Positions 7,743 to 16,750 of a DNA stretch of 64,000 nt are shown here, one piece after another. The DNA is from Flavobacterium gyeonganense (GTDB lineage Bacteria; Bacteroidota; Bacteroidia; Flavobacteriales; Flavobacteriaceae), in contig NZ_CP121112.1 of the NCBI RefSeq assembly GCF_029625295.1, positions 1,178,001 to 1,242,000 on the forward strand, read 5' to 3'. The position numbers and the translations under genes are program-made. The notes beneath the pieces are model-generated. The model was not told the origin of the DNA. It made no database searches and was given only the letters and a program-made list of their open reading frames with translations. Position 1 is the first letter of the stretch; every line of letters begins with the position of its first letter.

Positions 7743-8918
7743 TCAATGATTTTCCTCTGATATAACAGGCAATTTGTAGATTAGCCTCTGTATAATTGTC
7801 AGCCATATACTTGAAAACAGCATCGTGAAAGTTATCACAGAAAGCGTAATTTGATGGATATAGCTATCAACAAGTCCAAGGGAAGCAGCGAGAGTTACCA
7901 GTACAAAGCTGAATTCACCAATTTGTGACAGAAGCCCTCCTCCATAAAGACTGTCTCGCAAATTATTTCCGGTAACCTTAAAAAGTATGGTATTAATAAA
8001 ACTGTTAATCACTAATACACTGATTGCAATCATGATAATTATACCTGCATTATTACTGACAAAGTTGATATCAAGCTGCAGTCCAATGGCAAGAAAAAAG
8101 AAAGCCATAAAGAAAACCCTAAAAGGAATTAATGCTTTTCCAAGCCATCGTGTTGCTTTATCCTGACCAATTATAATTCCGCCTGCAAATGCCCCAAATG
8201 CTGGAGAAAGCCCAAACCATGAACTAAACCAGGCCATTCCAAAACAGATGCAAAAACCAATAAAAACTTGCAGATCATGATCGGCAATTATTTCTCTCCG
8301 CATAGGAATCTGAAAAAGCTTTTTCGTAATTGCAGCTCTCAGTAAAAGTAGTATTAATACTCCACCTATACATACTTTTACAAGCTCGAAAATAGTTATG
8401 TTAGTGCCCGAGATAAAATTCAGGGATAAAATCATAGGAATAACCAGTACATCTTGTACTAAAAGTACTCCACAGGTTATAATCCCCAACTGACTTTTAA
8501 TTTCTCCGGTTCTTTCCAAATATTGAAAAACTATTGCAGAACTGCTAAGACTTATTACAAACGACTGTAACACTATTGTATTCAATGCCCATCCAGCCTT
8601 CCCTCCTATTAAATATATACATATAAAACTCAATACAATCTGAACAAACGCAATAAGAAAGGGTTTATAAAAATTTTGGCTAAAGTGGCGTAAATCTATA
8701 TCAGCACCTATGGAAAACATCAAAAGTACAATTCCTATTTCTCCCAGATCTGCCACTACTTCAGGAGCGTGAATTATATTTAAAACATTAGGACCTAGAA
8801 GTACCCCAGATACTATATAAGCAATAAAGTATGGCTGTTTAAAACGCCGCAGTAAGAGAATCAGAAATAAAACCACACAGGAAAGCACAGCTATTCCTGA
8901 GAATAATTGTGAGGACAT
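7743..8918 (-). CDS. CPA2 family cation:proton antiporter (Kef-type)
   Basis: The start at 8918 (MSSQLFSGIAVLSCVV) gives 391 residues; the longer ORF to 8978 adds a non-family segment. About 12 hydrophobic segments, including VSGVLLGPNVL, LGEIGIVLLMFSIGADID and FGAFAGGIIIGQ, match the Na+/H+ exchanger domain of the CPA2 (KefB/GerN-like) family. No TrkA-N nucleotide-binding domain follows, so it is the short form. It is an inner-membrane exchanger of K+ or Na+ for H+; ion specificity cannot be read. It sits 78 nt downstream of the Hsp20 gene on the same strand. Confidence 0.9.
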   Translation of the reverse strand: MSSQLFSGIAVLSCVVLFLILLLRRFKQPYFIAYIVSGVLLGPNVLNIIHAPEVVADLGEIGIVLLMFSIGADIDLRHFSQNFYKPFLIAFVQIVLSFICIYLIGGKAGWALNTIVLQSFVISLSSSAIVFQYLERTGEIKSQLGIITCGVLLVQDVLVIPMILSLNFISGTNITIFELVKVCIGGVLILLLLRAAITKKLFQIPMRREIIADHDLQVFIGFCICFGMAWFSSWFGLSPAFGAFAGGIIIGQDKATRWLGKALIPFRVFFMAFFFLAIGLQLDINFVSNNAGIIIMIAISVLVINSFINTILFKVTGNNLRDSLYGGGLLSQIGEFSFVLVTLAASLGLVDSYIHQITLSVITFTMLFSSIWLTIIQRLIYKLPVISEENH

Positions 8919-8996
8919 AGTATAAGATGATTTATAAAAAAACAATAAAAGCCACCCTAAAAAAGGGCAGCTTTGCACAAGGGTAAAAAAACGAAA

Positions 8997-9446
8997 TTAA
9001 GCAATTTCGATCATTCTTGGAGGTTTTTGCTTAGCTTCTTCTTTTTTTGGAATAGATAAATGGAGAAGTCCATTTTCATAACGGGCACTGATTTTGTCCT
9101 CGTCTACCACGTTTTTAGGAAGTTCAAAACTTCTCTGGAATGACTGGTAACTGAATTCCCTGCGTGTAAAATTCTCCTGTTCACTAGTACGCTGATTTTG
9201 TTTTTCTGATGAAATTGTCAGCAGGTTACCGTCAAGTGTTACTTTGAAGTCATTTTTGTCCAGACCAGGGGCAGCGACTTCTACTTCATAATTTTCTGAA
9301 GTTTCTTTGATGTTTACTGATGGCAGCGTAGTGCTTGTAGTTGAAAAATTGTTGCTTTCCCAATTGAAAAGCTCACGGCCAAAAACGTCATCAAAAAACG
9401 TACGTGGCAAACCATTAAGGCTTCCGTTTCTCTTGATAAGATTCAT
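8997..9446 (-). CDS. Hsp20/alpha-crystallin small heat-shock protein
   Basis: A 149-residue protein. The alpha-crystallin domain runs from about 40 to 140: LPSVNIKETSENYEVEVAAPGLDKNDFKV at its start, REFSYQSFQRSFELP in the middle and ISARYENGLLHLSIPKK at the end. This is an ATP-independent holdase chaperone that forms oligomers in the cytoplasm. The N-terminal FFDDVFGREL is typical of Bacteroidota Hsp20. A long upstream intergenic region (9447-9924) may hold its stress promoter; CAAAATTA at 9522-9529 reads as a TAnnTTTG box on the minus strand. Confidence 0.95.
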   Translation of the reverse strand: MNLIKRNGSLNGLPRTFFDDVFGRELFNWESNNFSTTSTTLPSVNIKETSENYEVEVAAPGLDKNDFKVTLDGNLLTISSEKQNQRTSEQENFTRREFSYQSFQRSFELPKNVVDEDKISARYENGLLHLSIPKKEEAKQKPPRMIEIA

Positions 9447-9767
9447 AACATTTTACTTTAAAATTGTTTAACAATATTTTTTTGAACATACACTGAGTAG
9501 CAGTGCATCAGGTCTAAAAACCAAAATTATGCCAATCAAAAAAAATGACATTTTTTCAGTTTTTACTATCTAAGCCAATTTTATTTATAGCAAATTATTA
9601 TAAAATCTGATGCGATTTTTCAAAATTTTTATTCAGATATTTTAAAATATTTATAAAAAATAGTTCTCAGTATAAAATTTAAAATACTGACAATTTTGCA
9701 ATCTCCATCTGAAAAACTGTCAACTTTTAAGAATGCACATTAACTTAAGCCGTAAATGGATCCAATT
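9447..9767. other. AT-rich gene-free stretch upstream of hsp20
   Basis: No ORF of note on either strand. A possible minus-strand -7 box lies at 9522-9529. A small CACTG/CAGTG inverted repeat at 9491-9505 is too short to call an operator. Otherwise nothing recognised. Confidence 0.5.
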
Positions 9768-9821
9768 TTTAGAATTTAAAGTTATGTATTGAGATTATAA
9801 TACATAACTTTAAATTCTAAA
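9768..9821. repeat. perfect 23-bp inverted repeat
   Basis: Arms 9768-9790 and 9799-9821 are exact reverse complements around an 8-nt spacer (GAGATTAT). The arms are AT-rich with no GC clamp, so this is a poor rho-independent terminator. It could be a protein-binding site, a cruciform-forming element or a miniature repeat. Confidence 0.85.
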
Positions 9822-9862
9822 CTTAGTGAAGATGATTGCAATTAATATCAATCTGTTTTTAC

Positions 9863-9905
9863 AAAAAAAATCCCCTTAAATCATACGATTCAAGGGGGAT
9901 TTTTA
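9863..9905 (-). terminator. terminator of the tRNA-Pro transcript
   Basis: AATCCCC and GGGGGATT arms (9869-9876 with 9894-9902) with T-rich tails on both sides. Located 20 nt beyond the 3' end of the tRNA on the minus strand. Confidence 0.75.
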
Positions 9906-9924
9906 TAACACTATGAGTTTAGTG

Positions 9925-9999
9925 TCGGGGTGGCAGGATTCGAACCTGCGGCCTCCTGCTCCCAAAGCAGGCGCGATAACCGGGCTACGCTACACCCCG
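9925..9999 (-). tRNA. tRNA-Pro (anticodon TGG)
   Basis: On the minus strand: acceptor stem CGGGGTG (9999-9993) pairs with CACCCCG (9932-9926), with discriminator A at 9925. The anticodon arm CCTGC-TTTGGGA-GCAGG gives anticodon TGG, and the T arm contains GGTTCGAATCC. It is 75 nt; the 3' CCA is not encoded. It reads proline CCN codons. Confidence 0.95.
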
Positions 10000-10295
10000 T
10001 AAGCGGGTGCAAATATATAACTATTTTTGGCTTATCCAAAACAATTTTAGAAATAAGAAAAAATTAAATTAAAATTCACAAAAGTCACCTTAATATTAAT
10101 CGGCTAAATCGGAAATCAGAACATTTTTTACTAAACAACAATTTATAGTAAAGCAAAGCAAGTTAGGGAATTTAGCTTAAAACGTTTCAAACACCCATCA
10201 AACAAAGGCTAAGCAAGGTTTCACAAATGTTAACAAAATAGATTTTCAAAAACCATAAATAATTGTATTTTTACGGTTCAAAATTCAGAAAATAA
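10000..10295. other. gene-free stretch between tRNA-Pro and parA
   Basis: About 300 bp of AT-rich sequence that must hold the divergent promoters of the tRNA (minus) and parA (plus). No clear TAnnTTTG box, parS-like palindrome or DnaA-box cluster was found. Confidence 0.5.
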
Positions 10296-11063
10296 ATGGG
10301 CAAAATCATTGCTATTGCTAATCAAAAAGGAGGCGTTGGAAAAACTACTACATCAGTAAATCTTGCTGCCTCATTAGGTGTTTTAGAGAAAAAAGTGTTA
10401 TTGATCGATGCTGATCCTCAAGCCAATGCCACATCTGGTCTTGGAATTGATGTGGAAACAGTTGAAACCGGAACTTACCAGATTCTTGAACACACTGTAA
10501 CACCAAAAGAAGCTATTCTAAAATGTACAGCTCCAAATGTTGACGTGATACCTGCTCACATTGATCTTGTTGCGATCGAAATTGAGCTGGTTGATAAAGA
10601 AAACCGTGAATACATGCTTAAAAAAGCATTAGAAGAAGCTAAGAAAGAGTATGATTTTATTATAATCGACTGTGCACCTTCTTTAGGATTATTAACTTTA
10701 AATGCTTTAACAGCTGCTGATTCTGTAGTTATTCCGATTCAGTGTGAATATTTTGCACTTGAAGGATTAGGAAAGCTATTGAACACTATTAAAAGTATTC
10801 AGAAAATACATAATCCTGACCTGGATATTGAAGGATTATTGCTAACCATGTATGACTCAAGATTACGTTTGTCAAATCAGGTTGTTGAAGAGGTTCAAAA
10901 GCACTTTAACGATATGGTTTTTGAAACCGTTATTCAGCGAAATGTAAAATTAAGTGAAGCCCCAAGTTTTGGAGAAAGCATCATTAATTATGACGCAACA
11001 AGCAAAGGAGCAGTAAATTACATTAATTTAGCTCAGGAAATTATAAAGAAAAACAGCAAATAG
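10296..11063 (+). CDS. parA: chromosome-partitioning ATPase ParA (Soj)
   Basis: A 255-residue deviant Walker ATPase. KGGVGKTT at residues 11-18 is the Walker A box with its signature lysine, DADPQANAT follows, and DFIIIDCAPSLG is the Walker B region. ParA binds DNA and moves ParB-parS complexes during chromosome segregation. It lies 5 nt upstream of parB. The short length without an N-terminal HTH is typical of chromosomal ParA/Soj. Confidence 0.97.
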   Translation: MGKIIAIANQKGGVGKTTTSVNLAASLGVLEKKVLLIDADPQANATSGLGIDVETVETGTYQILEHTVTPKEAILKCTAPNVDVIPAHIDLVAIEIELVDKENREYMLKKALEEAKKEYDFIIIDCAPSLGLLTLNALTAADSVVIPIQCEYFALEGLGKLLNTIKSIQKIHNPDLDIEGLLLTMYDSRLRLSNQVVEEVQKHFNDMVFETVIQRNVKLSEAPSFGESIINYDATSKGAVNYINLAQEIIKKNSK

Positions 11064-11068
11064 TTTTT

Positions 11069-11971
11069 ATGACAAAAGCAATTAAAAAACAAGCCTTAGG
11101 AAGAGGATTATCAGCATTATTAAAAGATCCGGAAAATGACATTACATCAGTAGAAGACAAAAATGCTGACAAAGTTGTTGGAAACATCATTGAGCTTGAA
11201 ATAAGTGCTATCGAAATAAATCCGTTTCAGCCCAGAAGTAATTTCAATGAGGAATCTTTACGTGAATTAGCCACTTCTATCAAAGAACTTGGTGTAATTC
11301 AACCTATTACTGTTCGAAAATTAGAATTTAATAAATACCAGTTAATTTCGGGGGAGCGTCGTTTGCGTGCTTCGACTTTGATAGGTTTAACACATATTCC
11401 TGCTTACATCCGTATTGCTAATGATAATGAATCATTGGTAATGGCTTTGGTTGAAAATATTCAGCGTCATGATCTAGACCCTATTGAAATTGCACTTTCG
11501 TACCAACGGCTGATGGATGAAATCCAGTTAACTCAGGAACAAATGAGTGAACGTGTTGGTAAAAAACGTTCTACGATTGCCAATTATTTACGTCTTCTAA
11601 AATTAGACCCAATCATTCAGACAGGTATCCGCGATGGCTTTATCAGTATGGGGCATGGAAGAGCTATTATCAATATTGAAGATCTGGACATCCAGACCGA
11701 TATTTACCAAAAAATAGTGAGCCAAAACCTATCAGTACGTGAAACTGAGACTTTAGTTAAAAATTATCACGAAAGCCTGCAGCCCAAAGCAGAAGGAAAA
11801 CCAAAAGCAGCTTCTTCATTTGTAGTTAAAGAAACGCAAAAAAACACATTCAATGACTATTTTGGTTCAAAAGTTGATATAAAAGTTGCCGGAAACGGAA
11901 AAGGAAAAATTACAATCCCGTTTAACTCAGAAGCCGACTTTAACAGAATTATAAAATTAATAAACGGATAG
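11069..11971 (+). CDS. parB: chromosome-partitioning protein ParB (Spo0J)
   Basis: A 300-residue parS-binding CTPase. The N-terminal KQALGRGLSALL binds ParA, NPFQPRSNF and SGERRLRAS belong to the ParB/Srx CTP-binding domain, and the HTH reads ERVGKKRSTIANYLRLL. A C-terminal dimerisation domain ends the protein (KGKITIPFNSEADFNRIIKLI). It clamps on parS and loads SMC. The stop overlaps the GTG start of the next gene by one base. Confidence 0.97.
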   Translation: MTKAIKKQALGRGLSALLKDPENDITSVEDKNADKVVGNIIELEISAIEINPFQPRSNFNEESLRELATSIKELGVIQPITVRKLEFNKYQLISGERRLRASTLIGLTHIPAYIRIANDNESLVMALVENIQRHDLDPIEIALSYQRLMDEIQLTQEQMSERVGKKRSTIANYLRLLKLDPIIQTGIRDGFISMGHGRAIINIEDLDIQTDIYQKIVSQNLSVRETETLVKNYHESLQPKAEGKPKAASSFVVKETQKNTFNDYFGSKVDIKVAGNGKGKITIPFNSEADFNRIIKLING

Positions 11972-12534
11972 TGAATAAAATTGTCCCCATAAGCCTATTG
12001 TTCTTTCTCTCAGGAACCGTCTCTTTTTTTGCTCAGGTAAAACAAGAAACGGTTTTAGTCGCTAAAGACACTTCTAAATTAGAAGAAATAGACCCACTGA
12101 GACCAGCAAAAGCTGCCTTTTACTCAGCAATTTTACCCGGCTTAGGACAGGCATACAATAAAAAATACTGGAAAATCCCTTTGGTATATGGCGCAATTGG
12201 TACAAGTATGTATTTTTATCTTGATAATCAAAAAAAATATCGAGAAGCAAGAAATGAATACAAAAGAAGACTGGAGGGTTATGAACCAAACGAAAAATTT
12301 GCGAGGCTTGATGACTCCCGTCTTATTGCAGCCCAAAAGTTTTATCAGCGTAATCGCGATTTATCATCATTGTTTGTCGTTGGTTTTTATGCTTTAAATA
12401 TCATTGATGCTAATGTTGATGCTTCTCTGATACAATTTAATGTGAATGAAAGATTATCTGTGCGTCCGGAAATCTACCCTACAGATGTAACTTTTAAACC
12501 AAATGTAGGACTAACTTTTAATTACAACTTTTAA
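11971..12534 (+). CDS. DUF5683 exported/membrane protein
   Basis: A 187-residue protein beginning with a GTG that overlaps the parB stop. Residues 1-22 form a signal peptide (LFFLSGTVSFFAQ). The body contains DPLRPAKAAFYSAILPGLGQAYNKKYWKIPLVYGAIG, the DUF5683 signature, with a hydrophobic segment around 65-80 and another near 130. Ends FKPNVGLTFNYNF, like an outer-membrane strand. The parA-parB-DUF5683-dapB-lepB order is common in Flavobacteriia. Function unknown, envelope-located. Confidence 0.88.
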   Translation: MNKIVPISLLFFLSGTVSFFAQVKQETVLVAKDTSKLEEIDPLRPAKAAFYSAILPGLGQAYNKKYWKIPLVYGAIGTSMYFYLDNQKKYREARNEYKRRLEGYEPNEKFARLDDSRLIAAQKFYQRNRDLSSLFVVGFYALNIIDANVDASLIQFNVNERLSVRPEIYPTDVTFKPNVGLTFNYNF

Positions 12535-12578
12535 ATAGTTTTTTCACTATCTATTTAAATAAAAAAACATATAAGAAA

Positions 12579-13286
12579 ATGAAAATTGCACTTTTAGGAT
12601 ACGGAAAAATGGGTCAGGTAATCGAAAGAATTGCTCTGGAAAGAGGGCATGAAATTGTACTGAAAAAAGATGAATTCAATACATATGACGGCCTTTCAAC
12701 AGCAGATGTTGCCATAGATTTCAGTGTTCCCACAGCCGCTGTAGCTAATATTTCAAGTTGTTTTCATGCCAATGTCCCGGTAGTTTCAGGAACAACAGGC
12801 TGGTTAGATCATTATGATGAAGTGGAAGCTCTTTGCAACGAAAAACAAGGCGGCTTCATCTCTAGTTCAAACTTTAGTTTAGGCGTTAATATTTTTTTCG
12901 GTTTGAATGAATATCTGGCTAAAATCATGAGTCAGTTTGATTCTTACAAAGTATCAATGGAAGAAATCCACCATACTCAAAAGTTAGATGCACCAAGCGG
13001 AACAGCTATTTCATTAGCAAAAGGTGTCATTGAAAACAGTGCTTATGCAAATTGGACGATGGAAGATCCTAAGTCAAATGAAATTCATATTGAAGCTAAA
13101 AGAATTGGTGATGTTCCAGGGACGCATACTGTAACTTACGATTCTATCGTTGACAGCATCGAATTAAAACATACTGCCCATAATCGTGAAGGCTTTGCCC
13201 TTGGAGCTGTTATTGCCGCTGAATGGCTTGCTGGCAAAAAAGGCATCTACACGATGAAAGACGTTTTAAATCTGGAATCTAAATAA
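12579..13286 (+). CDS. dapB: 4-hydroxy-tetrahydrodipicolinate reductase
   Basis: A 235-residue enzyme of the lysine/diaminopimelate pathway that reduces the hydrated dipicolinate intermediate with NAD(P)H; the product feeds lysine and peptidoglycan. GYGKMG (7-12) is the nucleotide-binding loop, VSGTTGW matches the second cofactor motif, and EIHHTQKLDAPSGTA is the active-site signature. It is shorter than E. coli DapB (273), as usual in Bacteroidota. It lies 44 nt after DUF5683 and 47 nt before lepB. Confidence 0.97.
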   Translation: MKIALLGYGKMGQVIERIALERGHEIVLKKDEFNTYDGLSTADVAIDFSVPTAAVANISSCFHANVPVVSGTTGWLDHYDEVEALCNEKQGGFISSSNFSLGVNIFFGLNEYLAKIMSQFDSYKVSMEEIHHTQKLDAPSGTAISLAKGVIENSAYANWTMEDPKSNEIHIEAKRIGDVPGTHTVTYDSIVDSIELKHTAHNREGFALGAVIAAEWLAGKKGIYTMKDVLNLESK

Positions 13287-13333
13287 AATCCAAAAAATAA
13301 TATTCTGAAATTTCAGAACTAAAACATAAAACT

Positions 13334-14896
13334 ATGACACTTTATCTTTGGTTTGTTTTTTTCTTAGCAGTACAAATAATCCATTTTCTGGGTACCTGGA
13401 AGTTATATCAGGCTGCGGGTCGTAAGTCTTGGGAAGCAGCAATTCCCGTTTATAATTCAATTGTTTTAATGAAAATTATCGGACGCCCAACCTGGTGGAC
13501 AATCCTGCTTTTCATACCCATAATCAATCTGATTATGTTCCCTGTAGTTTGGGTAGAAACTTTGAGAACATTTGGAAAAAAATCAACATTAGATACCTTT
13601 TTAGGCATTTTTACTCTAGGGTTTTATATTTATTATGTCAATTATACCCAAAAATTAGAGTACAATTCAGATAGGAAATTAACCCCTGAGAACAGAGCTG
13701 CCGACACCGTTAGCTCTCTGCTTTTCGCTATAATTGTAGCAACTTTGGTACATACTTATGTTGTACAGCCGTTTACAATCCCAACATCCTCATTAGAGAA
13801 ATCATTATTAATTGGTGATTTCCTATTTGTGAGCAAGGTAAACTACGGCCCTCGTGTTCCAATGACCACTGTAGCGTTACCAATGGTTCACGACTCTATT
13901 CCTTTAACAAAAAAGAAATCTTACTTAAGCTGGCCACAATTACCTTATTTTAGGCTTCCGGCTTTAGAAAAAATAAAGCGAAATGACATTGTCGTTTTTA
14001 ACTGGCCGGTCGATACAGTACATTACTTCTTTGAGCCAAAAGGAAAACCGGGTGTTATAAAACCAATTGACAAAAAATCAAATTATGTAAAACGCTGTGT
14101 AGGAATTCCGGGCGACAGCTTATCAATAAAGGATGGATTCGTTTATATTAATAATAAAAAACTAATCCTTCCTGAAAGGGCAAAACCACAATATTCGTAT
14201 GCTGTAGCGTTAGACGGAAAGACACCTATTGATTTTGAATCTCTTTTAAAAGAACTTAAGGTCAATCTTGTTGACGTTATGGGATTTAAGGATGAAGCAA
14301 AAAGAGATACTTTATATTTTGCAGCTTTAACAGAAGAAAGTGTTCAACGTTTAAAAAACACTCCCGGAATTACGAATGTAAAAAGGCAAATTTCTAAAGG
14401 AAATGATAATTCTATATTCCCTCATATCAACAAATGGAATCAGGATAATTTTGGTCCGATATATATTCCCGAAGCAGGAAAAACAGTTGCTTTAACAAAT
14501 GAATCATTGCCATTTTACAAAGACATCATCACTACTTACGAAGGCAATACTTTAGAGTTGCAGGGTTCAAAATTTTTAATAAACGGCAAACAGGCAAACA
14601 CATATACTTTCAAACAAAACTATTATTGGATGATGGGTGACAACCGTCATAACTCTGAAGACAGCCGCTACTGGGGATATGTTCCTGAAAACCACATTGT
14701 AGGAAAACCGGTTTTCATCTGGATGAGCTGGGATACCAACGGAAAAGGCATTAATAAAGTACGTTGGGACAGGGTTTTTACAACAGTTGATGGCGAAGGT
14801 CAGCCGCAATCCTATTTTAAATATTTCCTTATAGCATTAGCAGTATTTTTTATTGGAGAATATTTTTGGAAAAAAAGAAAAGAAAATAAAGCATAA
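13334..14896 (+). CDS. lepB: signal peptidase I
   Basis: A 520-residue membrane serine/lysine protease that removes Sec/Tat signal peptides. The N-terminal 110 residues have several hydrophobic segments (DUF5684-like region, residues 5-100). The catalytic domain begins near 125: IPTSSLE carries the nucleophile Ser153 and YVKRCVGIPGD the general base Lys253. MMGDNRHNSEDSRYWG is the conserved C-terminal box. A large insertion splits the two catalytic boxes, and a final membrane helix (about 495-512) ends the protein. These long forms are normal in Bacteroidota. Confidence 0.96.
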   Translation: MTLYLWFVFFLAVQIIHFLGTWKLYQAAGRKSWEAAIPVYNSIVLMKIIGRPTWWTILLFIPIINLIMFPVVWVETLRTFGKKSTLDTFLGIFTLGFYIYYVNYTQKLEYNSDRKLTPENRAADTVSSLLFAIIVATLVHTYVVQPFTIPTSSLEKSLLIGDFLFVSKVNYGPRVPMTTVALPMVHDSIPLTKKKSYLSWPQLPYFRLPALEKIKRNDIVVFNWPVDTVHYFFEPKGKPGVIKPIDKKSNYVKRCVGIPGDSLSIKDGFVYINNKKLILPERAKPQYSYAVALDGKTPIDFESLLKELKVNLVDVMGFKDEAKRDTLYFAALTEESVQRLKNTPGITNVKRQISKGNDNSIFPHINKWNQDNFGPIYIPEAGKTVALTNESLPFYKDIITTYEGNTLELQGSKFLINGKQANTYTFKQNYYWMMGDNRHNSEDSRYWGYVPENHIVGKPVFIWMSWDTNGKGINKVRWDRVFTTVDGEGQPQSYFKYFLIALAVFFIGEYFWKKRKENKA

Positions 14897-14913
14897 ATAA
14901 AAATAGTTATTTT

Positions 14914-14970
14914 AGTTTCAGGTTTCAAGTTTCAGGTTCGTATAAAACTTGAAACCTGAAACCTGAAACT
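14914..14970. repeat. GTTTCAG/GTTTCAA heptad inverted repeat, copy 1
   Basis: Left arm 14914-14938 is a run of 7-nt units (GTTTCAG, GTTTCAA, GTTTCAG) and the right arm 14946-14970 its near reverse complement (TTGAAAC, CTGAAAC, CTGAAAC). It forms a long hairpin between lepB and the WbqC gene. A related copy lies at 48676-48785. Confidence 0.8.
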
Positions 14971-14990
14971 TTTAAACAAAAAACAAAAAC

Positions 14991-15605
14991 ATGAATTCCT
15001 TATTACTTCCCACCTATTTTCCGTCAATTAGCCATTTCGCAGTTATGGTTCAATCTGAAAATATCATTTTTGAAATGGAAGATAATTTTCAGAAACAGAC
15101 TAACAGAAACCGTACCTATATCTATAGTCCAAATGGAATTCAGTTATTAAACATCCCTATTAAACACTCTAAATCAGCACATCAAAAAACAAAAGATGTT
15201 TTGATTGAAAATGAATTCGACTGGCAAAAACAGCATTTTAAATCTTTGGAAGCAGCTTACAGAAGCTCTCCTTTTTTTGAATTTTTCGAAGACGACATTC
15301 TTCATGTATTCGAAAAAAAACATACTTTTTTAATGGATTTAAACATGGAAGTCCTGGAAACAGTTACCAAATGTTTACGAATGAAATTAGAATTTGGAAA
15401 AACGACTGAATATTTTCATGACGCAGAAAATGTTGCTGATTTCAGATATCTGGCTAATGGAAAAAAAGATCAGAATTCATTTGAAAAATATCCTCAGGTT
15501 TTCGATGACAAACATGGTTTTATAAACAATTTAAGCGTTTTGGACTTACTTTTCAATGAAGGAAAATTCGCAATGGATTATTTAAAAACACAGAAAATTA
15601 TATAA
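14991..15605 (+). CDS. WbqC family protein
   Basis: A 204-residue protein starting MNSLLLPTYFPSISHFAVM, with YIYSPNGIQLLNIPIKHS and DWQKQHFKSLEAAYRSSPFFEFF, all hallmarks of the WbqC-like family (PF08889). Members occur in O-antigen or polysaccharide gene clusters and are suspected to act in sugar biosynthesis; no reaction is established. Follows lepB with a repeat element between them. Confidence 0.9.
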   Translation: MNSLLLPTYFPSISHFAVMVQSENIIFEMEDNFQKQTNRNRTYIYSPNGIQLLNIPIKHSKSAHQKTKDVLIENEFDWQKQHFKSLEAAYRSSPFFEFFEDDILHVFEKKHTFLMDLNMEVLETVTKCLRMKLEFGKTTEYFHDAENVADFRYLANGKKDQNSFEKYPQVFDDKHGFINNLSVLDLLFNEGKFAMDYLKTQKII

Positions 15606-15687
15606 AATTAACTATGGTTGTAAGTTGTGAATTATTAGTTTTCTTTTCATATCACTATTAACTTTCACTTTCGCCTTTGGTTAAAAA

Positions 15688-16734
15688 TCATTCTATTGAA
15701 AGCCTTGCCATGATGGGATAATGATCTGAATTTTCAAAATCAGAAAAACTTTCAAACTGTTTTACCTTCATTTTAGGATCAGTAAAAATATAGTCGATTC
15801 TGGCAGGATAATATTTAAATTTATAAGTAGCGCCAAAACCTTCGCCTGCTTCTTCAAAAGTGTCTTTTAGTTTTCCTTTTATATTTCGATAGACATAAGA
15901 AAAAGGGCTGTTATTCATGTCCCCACAAATAATAATCGGGTATTTACATTGTTTGATATTTTCTTTAAAAATCTCCGCCTGCTCTTGCTGCTGTCTAAAT
16001 CCTTTACTTATTCTGGCCAGTATTCGCTGTGATTTTTTTTGATTAACATTATCAATATCATCCGAAATTTCATTTACATCAGGCGAAATTTTAATAGACT
16101 GTAAGTGCATATTGTAAATCCTGATTATGTCCTTACCTCGTTTTATATCAGCATAAACTACATTATTATCCGAATTCGGAAAAATAATATTGCCTTCATT
16201 TATAATAGGAAACTTCGAAAAAATAGCCTGTCCTGTTTTGATTTTCTTCCCATCAATAAAAATATAACGGTGCGGATATACTTTTAGATCCAGATGCGCA
16301 GAATTGGAATACTCCTGAATACACAAAATATCAGGATCTTTCTCATCTATAAATACTTTTATATTATCAGGAATATCATCACGTTCGAGCCATTTAAAAA
16401 CATTAAAGAGACGAACATTATAACTCATTACAGAGAAGTCCTTTTCGTCATTCACATATTCTTTACCTGATATTTTATAAAATTTACTAATAAATGTAAT
16501 ACCTGTCAACAATACCAATCCGGACAAAATAAGACGTTTTTTAAACTGAATTCCCCAATAAATAAAGAATAACCCGTTTGCAACAAAAAAGGCCGGCATA
16601 AACAATGTGAGCACCGATAAAAGCGGAAAACTTTTAGGTGCTAAAAAAGGCAAAATATAGATGCTAAATGTAAGAACAGTCAGTACTATATTTAAAAAAA
16701 ACATTATTTTATTAAACCAGGAAAGGTTTTTCAT
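15688..16734 (-). CDS. endonuclease/exonuclease/phosphatase (EEP) family membrane protein
   Basis: A 348-residue protein. Residues 1-85 hold three hydrophobic segments. The EEP domain follows from about 105: SYNVRLFNVFKW, DILCIQEYS (metal-binding Glu), ICGDMNNSPFSYVYR (Asp/Asn) and SDHYPIMARL (catalytic Asp-His). It is a metal-dependent phosphodiesterase/phosphatase fold anchored in the membrane; substrate unknown. Last of the mutL-rhomboid-rhomboid-EEP run on the minus strand, 16 nt after the rhomboid gene. Confidence 0.92.
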   Translation of the reverse strand: MKNLSWFNKIMFFLNIVLTVLTFSIYILPFLAPKSFPLLSVLTLFMPAFFVANGLFFIYWGIQFKKRLILSGLVLLTGITFISKFYKISGKEYVNDEKDFSVMSYNVRLFNVFKWLERDDIPDNIKVFIDEKDPDILCIQEYSNSAHLDLKVYPHRYIFIDGKKIKTGQAIFSKFPIINEGNIIFPNSDNNVVYADIKRGKDIIRIYNMHLQSIKISPDVNEISDDIDNVNQKKSQRILARISKGFRQQQEQAEIFKENIKQCKYPIIICGDMNNSPFSYVYRNIKGKLKDTFEEAGEGFGATYKFKYYPARIDYIFTDPKMKVKQFESFSDFENSDHYPIMARLSIE

Positions 16735-16750
16735 ATTATTTTGCTAAAGA

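Noticed and set aside
9491..9505. CACTG-N5-CAGTG inverted repeat upstream of hsp20 as a CIRCE-like operator
   Set aside because: Only 5-bp arms and no match to the CIRCE consensus TTAGCACTC-N9-GAGTGCTAA.
10000..10295. Replication origin or parS site next to parAB
   Set aside because: No DnaA-box cluster, no dnaA, and no palindrome like TGTTTCACGTGAAACA was found.
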